Below are positions 1-11,800 of a stretch of 64,000 bases of DNA, piece after piece; position 1 is the first letter of the stretch, and each line of letters starts with the position of its first letter. Origin of the DNA: Nyssa sinensis (taxonomy: Eukaryota > Streptophyta > Magnoliopsida > Cornales > Nyssaceae). The stretch is taken from positions 30,781,723-30,845,722 of the forward strand of contig CM018050.1 of assembly GCA_008638375.1 (NCBI GenBank), given 5' to 3'. The position numbers were made by a program, and so were the translations under genes. Under the pieces are notes generated by a model. That model worked only from the letters and a program-made list of their open reading frames with translations, searched no databases and was not told where the DNA came from.

Positions 1-2808
1 TGTCAAGTTTCGGAAGTTTGATTATGTGGGTTTTGTTATTGGTGCTAATAAGAGTAATGTGGGGTCAAGTTCAAATTTGCAACAGAGAGAGTCTGGTGAA
101 ATTGTGGGACAATCAAGCACCGATGAGTTTGGGAAGTTCGATAATGTGGGTTTTGTATTTGGTGCTAATAAGAGTAATTCGAATTTAAATGTGGAGAAGA
201 CGCAGTACAGTGAAGGTACAGGAAAATCGAGTGCCAATGTGGGTTTTGAGTTTGGTCGCAATAACAGTAATTCGGTACCAAATTCAAAATCAGAACAGCG
301 AGTATCTGATGGAACAGGACACTTGGCTGCTGATGAGTTTGGGAAATTTAATAATATTATGTCTGGTGCCAATAAGAGTAATTCGGTTTATAATTCAAAG
401 TCGGAACAGCGAGAATCTAATGGAAGTGCACAACACCCAGGTGCTGATGAGTTTGGGAATTTCGATAATGTGGGTCTTGTGTTTGGCGTTAATAAGTTGA
501 ATTTGAATTCAGACGAGAGAGAATTGGTCTTTGGCTCCACACTAGCCAGTTCTGTGTCAAGTTTGAATTCGGAACCAAAAGAGTCCAGTGAAAATGTGGG
601 AAATTTTTTTGATGAAAGGGGGCGGATGAAAGAAGGTAATAAAGCAGAGTTCAGGAAACTGGATAAGTCAGGCTTTGTCTTTAGTGCTAATCATGGAGAT
701 TCAGTGTCAAATTCAAATGCAGAAAAGAAAGAATCAAGTGAAAATGTTGGAAAATCGGCTGCTGATGTAAGGGGGAAGATGAAATTAGATGTTGGAGCAG
801 ATCTTGAGAGTTTAGAGAATGTGGGTTCTGTTTTTGGCCAGAATTGGAGCAATCTGAGGTCAAATTCAAATTCAAAACGGAGGGAATCCAGTGAAAATGC
901 AGAAAAGTCATTTTCTATTGAGACTGGGAGGATGACATATGGAGCACAGTTGGGGAAGTTTGATAATGTGGGTTTTGTTTTTGGTGCTTATCAGAGTGGC
1001 CCAGCATCAACTTCCCAAAAAACAACACCCAAGGATGTTTCCAAATTCGGAAGTAGCGGTAAGGAAAGTTTTAGTTTCAGAGAAAGCACTAAGCTCAGTG
1101 ATGAGATGAACAAGGTGAAAGGTGATGAATCAGGAAATAGTGATGGCTTTGTGAAGACTCGTAATGATAATTTGGGTTCTGATGTTAATATTAAGTGCAA
1201 TTTTGTATTTAGAGGTAGTATTAGTATTGCTTCTGCTTCAAATGTCAGCTCAGTACAGAAGCTCTCAGATGAGGTGAAGAATTTGAACATTTATGAATAT
1301 GACGATGTTGGTGATTCCAACAAAACTAAAGATTTTAATAATATCTTTGTGTTTGGAAGTAATAAAAAGGCTTCTGGTTCATCTAGCGGGAACTCTGGAA
1401 CCACTTCCTTTAATGAGATCAAGAATTCAAGATTTGAAGGACCTGGGAATGGCAATACTGTTGAGAAGACTGAAAAACATAACATTAAAACCAGTGACAA
1501 GGACACCTCTGTATTTACAGATATAAAAAGCACTGCTTGTTCTTTTGGTGGAGGTGTGGAAAATATGATGCCCAATGAAATGAAGAATAGAAGTACCAGA
1601 AGTGGGGCGGGAATCTTGAAGGAACAAGTAAATTTAGGGTGCCCTTCCCCAATGGAGAGGCAACCGATAAATATTACTGAGAAAAACCTTGATGATTCTT
1701 CTGTTGGTGTCTCTACTCCTAAACCATTTACTTTTCAAGCAGGTTTGAATAAGAGTTCTGGTGGACCTCGAGATCAACTAAATGATGATGTCAAATTGAA
1801 TAAATCATCCCTCCCATCTTCTTTCTCGTCATTTGGCTTTGGTTTAAATGCACCTTCCACAGGTAAGGACGAGTTTAGTTTTACAAGCATGCCAGACTTT
1901 AGAACACCAAATCTGGATGCATCTTGTTCATTTACTGCCAATCGGTTTCCGGGGTTGAATAAAAAGTTGGAATTCAGTGCATTGAAGAAGAAGAGGGGAA
2001 AGTTGAGGCGTGCTATTCCGGTTCAGCAGCAGACGAGGCAAGATCATGTGTCAAAAGAAGACAGTTCCCAACAAAATCCAGAGTCTCCTGCATGTTATTC
2101 ACCAATGGATTTCTCTCCCTATACAGACAAAAACTGTGCACCCTCTGGTGGGAGCTCGGCAGTTTTTACTCATGCAAAAGATGAAGATTTGGCTGCTGCA
2201 AGAGAAGGAGCTGATATCAATGAAGGCGACAAGAAATGTAGAGAGCCAAATGAGAAAGGTTGCGATAATCACAGGGGAAGACTTTTTGGTGTTGATTATG
2301 CATCAGCAGAATTTGTTTCTGGAGCTGAAACTGAATGCACTAATACTAAAACCGACCAGGTCAACTTTAACAGTGGCCCCGGTGTTGCAGAAGCTGGAAC
2401 TGTTGTTGGTTCAAACATGAAGAGGGAAGAAAGTGAATCTAAAAAACAATTTTGTTTTGCTTCAGGTTTAGAGGATACAGGTAAAAGAGATTTTATCTTT
2501 TCCGTGTCCTCTGCCCCAGAAAATTTATCAGCAGCAAAGCGTCAAAACAAAAAGAAATATAGGATGAAAGTTGGTCGAGGTTCAAATTGTACCATTCGAA
2601 GTCAAAAAGTTGAATTTGCATCTTCCTCGGTCCAATCTTCACCTTGTGCTAGCACTACTTCACATCTAAAAATGGCACTAGATAAAAAAGGAGAGTTATC
2701 TAATTCTCAAAACAAAGGGGAGAATAAATCTAAAGCAGACGAAGAACATGTCAAGCAAGAGTCCACGGCTGCTGCAACTCAAGAAACCTGTGACAAGTGG
2801 CGAATCAG
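1..2808 (+). CDS. TPR/J-domain gene, visible exon 1: disordered N-terminal region with FxFG-like repeats
   Basis: One open frame of about 935 codons (codons start at 2, 5, 8...) runs from the window edge to the donor AG|GTACTT at 2808/2809. The residues are rich in S, N, G, K and E with no recognisable fold. About eight imperfect repeats contain [21 protein letters not shown] text, starting near 5, 128, 236, 335, 449, 656, 815 and 950. Further FxFG or FxF motifs follow (FVFG near 1347, FGFG near 1831, FCFAS near 2452). Basic patches such as [10 protein letters not shown] near 1986 could act as a nuclear signal. GTG at 26 is not a start, because the frame continues upstream in the same repeat. 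The exon ends with two bases of an Arg codon. Confidence 0.85.
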
Positions 2809-5800
2809 GTACTTCTTGCATTGTAGTAGTTCACCAGCTTTTCAACCTTCTTTGTGTCTTATTTTTTATTTTTCACTTGAAGGGTAGTCTTTGAATACTA
2901 CATTTGAACTGGTTTGCCTCTGCCTAATTGGTTCTGCTGCTATGATTTATGATTGTCATATTTTTCACTTTGGGCATCATCAATTCATTACTCATGTTTA
3001 AAAGGATTTGATTTTTATCAGGGGAAATCAGGCTTATAAAAGTGGGGATTTGTCCAAAGCTGAGGAATTTTACACAAAGGGTGTAAATTCTTTTCTCCAT
3101 AGCAATACATCAGGATGTTCTCTTGAGACTCTTGTGCTGTGTTATAGCAATCGTGCTGCTACACGGATGTCTCTTGGGAGGATGAGGGACGCTCTAGGGG
3201 ACTGTACGATGGCTGCTGCACTGGATCCTAACTTTCTCAAAGTTCATATTAGAGCTGCAAAGTAAGGCTGCCTTCATTTGTGCTCTCTCATATTATGTGC
3301 ATGCAAAGATTTGACTAGCAATGAGTTTTAAGTAAAATGGCTATTTAACAATATGTGTGGACCACCATGATTGAATTCTGATATTCTCTTTTTTGCTGTT
3401 GTTGTATCCATTTTTACAGTTAATTTATGGATTGTGAATATTTACAACTTTAGATCCTATCTGGTAATCATCTGGATTTTTTTTTTAATTACGAAAAATT
3501 TCTCACTACGTATGTTGAACTTCTTTGTTTTGATGGAATTCCTTGTATCTTTTTTTTTTTTTTTTTTTTTTTTTTTATATTTTGTGTTGGCTGTTGAGTA
3601 CCAGCTGAGGCAAATATATTGGTGATGGGAATACCTTCCAGACCTTAGTAATGTGGTGAGTGGGAAGGATCCACAACGTAAAAATTCACAAAACAACACA
3701 TGATTGTTTGTGAGAAGAATTGGATTTTTTAATATTTTTTGAGAAGTAGATAGTGGCAGTTGAAGAGTTGCACCTTGCTTGCATCCTTACTATTGTCATG
3801 GAGAAAGAAAAGTGGGAACATATACCCTACAATGTCCCCCACCCCACACAAAATAAAAAAACCCCGATGAGCTCTCACCTTGCAATGCATTCAATGAGAG
3901 TTTCTACTGTAGAGGGATTTCACCTTTCTTCCACGCTAGCTGAAAATGTATTACACACTGGATGAGATAGACATGACCATACCAAAGAGAAAAACACTTT
4001 TTCGCTCTTTTTTTCTTCTAAGAAAACACTTTATTTATGTCTTGAAAAGCTAAAATTCAATTTTTAATTGTTTTAAAAAATAATGTTCCTGACAATCCAA
4101 TGGTTTTTTTTTGGGTCAATCTGTTTATTAGTTTTTATTAGTATAAAAATGAATTTCCTTCTCTAATAATATCCAAACACACCCAACCCGTAGGGTTGCA
4201 TGAGTTGGGAAGAGGCTTGGATAATAACCCCGAGGTTGTCCCAGGTTCAACTCTAACCCCAACGGCCATCTACCTGTCAAAAGAATAAAATAAAAATCCA
4301 AGCACGCCCCTAGTCAATTTGAAGATTGTGATGGTATTGCCATACCCATTTTAAATGTTTTGTGTAGTATCACTTATGTAACTAATTTGCAGTTGTCTGT
4401 TTTTTTTGCATATGGGTTTGGAGTTCACAATTGTCTTTGTTGAATATATCTATTCAGTTGCTGCATTGAGAAAATCATTTATTTAAATATCTTATCCCCC
4501 CCCCCCCCCCCCCCTCTTTTTTAGGTGTCATCTTACGCTGGGGGAAGTTGAAGATGCACTGCAATACTTCAACAAGTGCTTGGAATCAGGGGGTGGTATG
4601 TCTCTGGATCAGAGAATGATAATAGAAGCTGCCGATGGCCTTCAAAAGGCTCAGGTACCATTATTGATTTTTTTTTTCTTTTCTTTCATTTTCTTTATAT
4701 AAATATTTGAGGTGTTGATGCCATCATCTTTGATACCTCTTTAAGATACCAATTTTATCAGTTGTTCTTCAGTTGGTATATTGTAGAAAAGTTTACCAGT
4801 TTATTATTGTATATAAGCCAAAGAGTAAAGAAGAAAAGCAATAGAGAAAGGAAGATATTTTTAATTTCTGTTAAAAAATGTTGTGGGCTAGTATGTGTTT
4901 CTGCACATGGCAGATGCATGTAATCACTCATGGTTGTAGTTCTAATTAAATAACTAGGATATCCTTTAAAAGTACCTCTTTGAACCAAATTGGAACGTGG
5001 ACATCAACAGTAGACGTTCACCTGCATCCAGAGTTACCCCCTCGTCTGAAACTGGATCATCATATTGTGGAAGTTTTTTCTTTTCAGAACCTGGCTTGTC
5101 ATTGAAATTATCATCATAAATTCCTGTTTTCTTCTTTGCCGCCCTATAAGCCCCATCTCTCCACTTTTTCCTCTCCAATTTCAAGCATATCAACGTCTTG
5201 ATTAATGTCACCATCAGCTAGTATGCTCTGATACTGACCCACCTTCAATTACTTTGTCAAGCCCGTGAAGAACTTTAATCCTCCCTAGGCCCTATGCAGT
5301 ATGCTGGGCTGCCACTTCATATCCACTTTCACCTTGATTGATACTGTCCTGCACCTCAAAAATCTTTGAGAGCTGCAAGGCTTTCTCCTTTTCAGCATTC
5401 CTTTTCTCTTCAAGCTTACAACTCCTATTAACCCATTCTAAAACCTCGGAAATGTCTTCAGACTTCTTCCGTCTTTCCTCCATATTTGAAATGTGCTCCT
5501 TGAGCTCTAATTCTGATGGGTGTGACCAACCAGATTCACTTGCAGGACTTGCTTCATACATAATGGTCCTAGCATCATCCTCATCATTATGAGACCCCTT
5601 CCTCTGCTTCGGAATATCCACATCCTTACCATCGTTATCATCTAATGTTACCTGATCATCCTTCAGCACATCTTTGCTCCAATCATGACTGTCATCATGG
5701 TGTTTCCGACTCATTTTATCTCTTTCTCTAGATTTATCTTGATCTTCATCTCCCTCTCTCCCCTTTTCCCTAATCTCTCTTTTCCCTTCTCTCTGTCAAG

Positions 5801-8800
5801 CACACCTGTATCTCCATCCTCTTCATTTTACCTTTCCTTCACTCTATCTTTATATTTCTCTCTCCCCTTTTCCCTTTCCCCATCCTTTGTCCTGTCTCTT
5901 TACTTTTCTCTTTCTTTAATCCTATCCCTACTCTTCTACTTTTCTTTTCCCCTTTGTCTCCTCATCGCTCACTGTCTTTGTCAATCTCTCTCTCTCTCCC
6001 CTTCCCTCGATTTCTATGATTTTTATCTCTTTCACGCTCTTTATCTCTATACTTGTCCCAGTCATTATCCTTCTCCCATACCTTGTCCTTGGTCTTACTT
6101 TTTCATGCTCATCTCCATCTTCCTTCATCCTGTCTCTACCAGACACTATCTTTTTCAAAATGAATTTAGTCATCTCACTATCTTTTAGAACATTGCTAGT
6201 CTTCAACCGTTCTCGGTCTTTACTTCTAAGATCCTTGTCTTCTCTTCGACTACTCTTACTCTTATCCTTGTTCTGATGCTTCTCACTCCCTTGATTTCTC
6301 TATGCTGTTTTCTTCCAAGTCATCATATCCCCCTTCTCACCTTTCTCTCATTGGAGCGTCATCTTGATCCCTCCTTTCAACACTTACTCCAATCCTTGAT
6401 TCGGACCATTCCACTTCCATTGCAAACGTACTTTAAAGGAAACTATGCATGAACTAGCTTTGAACTCCTCCCAGCCTGTGTATTTGATAATTTGTATGTA
6501 AGTTCCAAATTACCGAACTTTTCGGATGTGTTAAGATGTTGAACAGTTGAACTACTACAATAGAGAAGGCCTCTCTTTTCCCCTTCCTGAGAAGAATAGC
6601 GAGTGACGTCCACAATTTGTTTAAATACACCATTTGTGTTTTTATCATTAGCAATATTTATGAAGAAGGTAAGAAATACATCTACGTTCAATCAAAAAGA
6701 GATGAATAGAAAATGAGGTTTTTAGGTAATCTTTATATTCGTTGTTTCTTACAAAATTCAAATTTTTAATATTAAAATTTCTGTTAGACTACATTTGGTG
6801 GGTATGAATGGAACAAGGCAGGAATAAAATGGACTTAGGAGTAGAATGAAGTAGGAATGGTTATTCCATTCTTTTATTTGGCTAAATACCCAAGAATGAG
6901 ACAGTGATTCCACACTAATGTTTGATTTGAACAAGGTAGATGGTCCTTAAGAGATGGATTTATGGAAGTTTATTAGGAAGGTGGCTGAGGATTTTTTTTC
7001 GCTTCATTAGTTTCGTAGTAGGTATGGCCGTATGAGGCAAGAGTTAAGTTCTGGAGGGATATTTGGTGTGGTAATGTATCATTGGAGAATAAATTCCCTC
7101 ATTTGTTTCAAACTACATTGAATTGAGATTGCATTAGTGGCAGATTTTGTTTCCAATTCTTAGCATGGGGTTTTTTGGACTCCCTACTTTAGGAGAGATT
7201 TCCAGCTTTGGGAGATGGAGGAGGCTGGGAGCCTATTGCAGCTTCTTCATAGGCATAAGATGGTGGTGGATAAAAAGGATTCCTGGAGTTGGAGGGTGGA
7301 TAGCGGAGACAAGTTTACAGTGAGGTCCTTCTACATGGAACTTGCTAGAAGAGGGGCTAGAGATTTCCCATGAGAGGCAATTTGGCGCACTAAAAGGTGG
7401 CTTTCTTCTATCAGACAGTTGTTCGGGGGGAATGTGTTGACAATGGATAATCTTCAAAATAGGGGTTTTAGATTGGAAAATTAGTGCTACTTCTGTCAAG
7501 AGGAGGAAGAAAACATTAATAATTTGTTTCTTCACTGAATGGTTGCGAGGGATTTATGGTGTCTTTTTTTTTTCCCTCGCTTTTTGGTTGTTCTTGGACA
7601 AATCGTTGGACAGTGTTGGATTTCTTCAAAGGGTGGTGAGGTGCTCGTGTAAAGAGTAATGTTAGAAAAGTTCCGAATATAGTGTTGTGAAAGAAATATT
7701 AAGAGTTTTTTAAGGGGTAGAAATAACTCCATGTAGATTGAAAGATGAACTTTATACTTTTGAGTTCGAGAATCTTATCCATCTTATATTGATACTTTTG
7801 TAGAGTTTTTGGGGGACGGGAGACTCTAATAGGTACGCTTCCTTTTTGTAATGGGTTGCCCTCCTTAGGTGGTCTTTAATGAAAATATTACTTATAAAAA
7901 ATCAAAATACACAATCAAAAGGTCAATAATATAAATTAAAAAATATATATTTTTATATAAAAAAACATATTTTCATCTAATATTTTGCAATGTTATATTT
8001 CTATCTAATATTTTAAAAATAAACTTTTTTCCTTTCTTTTTCTTGTGGCTCATTTCTTTCGGAATGGAATGTGATTCCTTAGCTTTTGGGAAGAAATGAC
8101 TATTCCCATATATCTATTCTGACAGAATACCCGTTACAGTCTATTCAGTCTTACCAACATGGTAATGAAATGGACCCGGAAATGGCCATTCCATTCCGGA
8201 GCCCATTTCTGTGTACTAAATGTGGCCTTATTTTTTACCTTCAGAATGTTAATATCCAATTATCAAGCATTTAGTGATTCCCTATGGGTCTCTAAGAGTT
8301 CAAAGTTTTAATTGTTAATGGGCTAACTGTTTGTGTCTCCCATACGTAGATTTATGAAACTCTAGGTTTTTGAGTCTTTGATTTCTGAAAGTCACATATA
8401 AATGGAGGAATCCATTTTGTAATCAAGGACAAGATATATAATCTTCCAAACTTTGCGTTCACTATTTGATTAATTATACTGCGGATACATATCCTTCTTG
8501 AAATTACTAAACTTTCTCAGTTTCAGTAATTTTACAATGTTCTTATGGATGGAAATATATGATGCTTTTGTGGAATATCTTCTCATCCTACTTTTTCTCT
8601 GGATTTAGTTTTAGATATTGCAGTGCTTGTAAATTATTATTTTTTTCGGGAGGGTGGGGGGGCATTATGGAGATGATGGCAAGGTTCAAATTAATTGTCT
8701 TTGAACAAAAAGAATTTTTTTTAAGATAATGCAGTACTTAATTGGGTGATCTCTTGACTGGCAGAAAGTGGCTGAGCGTATAAATCAGTGTACTGAACTT

Positions 8801-11800
8801 TTGCAACATAGAACTTCCAATGCGGCAACTAGTGCTTTAGGAATAATTGCCGAGGTCTTGCCAATATGTTCTTATTCAGAGAAATTACATGAAATGAAAG
8901 GAGAGGCTCTTTTCATGGTATATGCTTCTCAACTTCTTACACGGTTCCTTTTAGTAGGGCTTAATTAAACTCATGAAAGTCAATAAACTTCTATTCATTA
9001 AAACTTTGATGTAAATGTCTGAAATTTTGAACTCAGCATTGGCTTTGTTTTTTGGTGGCACCTCCCAGCTGCGGAAGTATGAAGAGGTGATTCAACTGTG
9101 TGAGCAGACTCTTGATTTTGCCTGAAAAGAATTTTGTCATGATAGATGCTGATGGTGACTTAGCAGATAGGGATGGTTCTAAATACAAGAAGAACCCATT
9201 TGCAAGGCTGTGGAGATGGCGCTTAATGTCCAAGTCCTACTTCCATTTGGGAAGGCTTGAGATGTCTCTTAATTTACTGGAGAAACAAGATCAATTTATA
9301 TCTACCAAGGACAGGTAATACACACTTTTCATTATAAACAACATTTTCCAGTCATTGATTCAGATAGGGCATTATTCCCTTTAACAATTTTGAATATACT
9401 GATCTAGTGTTTAATGTTTTGGTATGGAAGCATGACTCAGGGATCATCCAATCCATTAGCTGTCACTGTACGTGAACTTCTACACCACAAGGTATGCCCA
9501 TCCTTTTTTTTTTTGGGTTCGTTCCTTGGGATGTTGGATCTTAGATGTGCAATGGAACGTGGTTGGTCCCCCCTGCCCCTCAATCCCCCAAAACAAAAGA
9601 AAATAAAAGAAAGATGGAAAAAGCTCAGGTGGTCCTGTGATGTAAATGTCATGCACAATGCTTTCTGTGTGTAATAATTAACCACCTATAAATATCTTAA
9701 CAAAAATACTACATATAACTAAATTAATGAAATCCAATCAACTATATGGCAAGAGAACTCTTTTTTTCTGGAAGTTGTTATCATAATTACAAACAAGGCA
9801 CTAGAGCACAGACTTCCATATCCCCCCCCCCCCCCCCTCTCCCAAAAAAAAAAAAAATCAAAACTCCCACAACACAAAAAAAAAATAAATTAAATTAATC
9901 AAAAAATGTTGCATTAGTCTTATCATGTGCAGTTTTAATGGGTAGTTTATAAAAAGTTTGGATATGTTTGCTAGTTTCATTCCGGTGTGCATAGTGCAGA
10001 ATAAATTCCTACAATTCAATGAAGAATCAGGGTTAGGGTTTGTTGTGAGGTAAATTAGAGATGGTTGATAATAGGTATGATATAACTAGTATTGTGGGAA
10101 GAGAATTAGGGTTCATACTATTTGAATGGTCTGAAGTGTCGTAGAAGTAAAAGACAGCAAGAGGAAGAAAGTTAAGAAGAACGAGTAGAAGCGGAAAGAG
10201 AGAAGAGGAAGAAGAAAGAAACAAAGCAATCATGATCCCTCTAAAAAAGCACTAAGTTTACAACTTTTTAGTTCAATATTCATTAACTTGAAAATATGTT
10301 ATTACAAACCCTTTTATAACCTTTAAAATCATTAGAAAAATAAATCCTAAAGGAATTGAAGATTGCATGGAGAAAGACCCCCCATTTGCCTCTCTTGGTG
10401 TTTATGGAAGGAAAAAGAATAGAAGAGTTTTTCATGGGAAGGAAGCTCCCCTCTTGGAAGTTGAAAGACATTTTTTGAAGACCTTTGTTTTTCTGGATCA
10501 AAGAAGAATATCCTACACATTTAGAGAGCCTTATTGTTTTTTTGGATCTTCGGCTTTAATTTTGTAGTTGGTCCCTTGTACTTTTGTAATTATGGGCAAG
10601 CCCTTCTCGGGCTCCTTTGTTTGTAAAAGTTACTTTTACTGATAAAAAAAAAAAATAAAGCCCACCTAGACAAAAATAGCCCAATTAATTCATTACCAAA
10701 TAGTGTAAACAGTAATTTTTTTTGTTATATAAAAAATCCATGAACAGTAATTTGTTACAATGGCATGAACAGTATCCTGCTATGACAACATACTATGGCC
10801 TCACTACAATTATTTTCTATAGTATCATTATTGTGTCTTAAAATACTTCCTACTTTTTTTTTTTTACAAGTAAAATATTTCCTACTTCTAAATATGAAAA
10901 CTATAATTGAACAAAGTTCAATATCTATGACAATTTGAATTAATAGAGGGCCTAAAACTATCACAGGAAATTTTTTTCTCAGACCAGAATGGCTTCTTGA
11001 TTGGAGTGGATCTCAAAGGCTTAGGTCTTCCCTAATTAACTAATGGCTGTGACATTATATTACCCCTGGAAGAAATCTAACCCCATGATTAGAAGTTAGA
11101 TTGTAATGCTATCTTCAATATCAATGTGCTTTAGGAAAGATGAGTCTACATTCCTCTTGACCTTTAACAAAGACATGTCTTTAACTAGCATTTACTTTAT
11201 ATTAATGTTGCTGTGCATGAGGTAATATTTGTCATTACAATGTTTCACCATCCTATCAAAGAGCTATGGTCGACTTAGATCTATATGGCACACTTTCACA
11301 GGTAGCACATCACATTGCATAGTATTTACCTATGAAGCATGCACACTCTATTTTGGCTCACGTGTCTATGTTGAACACATCTTGAGGCTATGGTCGACCT
11401 AGATCTATATGGCACACTTTCATAGGTAGCACATCACATTGCATAGTATCAACCTATGAAGTATGGACACTCTATTTTGACTCACGTGTCTATGTTGAAC
11501 ACGTCTTGAGGTGCTTTAGGGTTATAATTAATTAACTAAAAGTAATTTAACCAATTAACTACTCCATAGAGCAACGTAGATAGCCCCAAATTAATTCTCT
11601 AATTAATTATGACAGGAATCATGAACTTACGTGGATTAACCAAGTGTTCCAATAGTTATTTGCCCGTTGTGGATTCTTACATCCACCATTTTATATAGGA
11701 ATGAAAGTGCTCTTGGCTGTTGTTCCCCTCCTAAGGGCAGGTTCTTACGTGTGTAGCGGATTCCTACCAGTAATACGGCCAAGTGCTAAAGACAATCACA

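Larger units (their letters stand above)
2809..4524 (+). other. Introns 1 and 2 of the TPR/J-domain gene
   Basis: Intron 1 (2809-3021) is short and ordinary. Intron 2 (3262-4524) has a long T run near 3550-3577, a possible SINE near 4185 and a C run at 4496-4514. I see no gene in either. Confidence 0.6.

Noticed and set aside
26..28. GTG as the start codon of the large N-terminal open frame
   Set aside because: The same frame and repeat text continue upstream to base 2, so the start is outside the window.
22..372. 116-codon minus-strand open frame over the N-terminal exon
   Set aside because: It is the shadow of the FxFG repeats on the opposite strand. No family resemblance.
4496..4514. Poly(C) run as an assembly error
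   Set aside because: It forms part of a plausible pyrimidine tract before a good acceptor. A similar run occurs at 9822-9837. Its length may be unreliable, but there is no reason to reject it.
5685..6188. Plus-strand open frame rich in Ser, Leu and Phe
   Set aside because: It is the reverse reading of the Arg/Glu-rich part of the SART-1 fragment.
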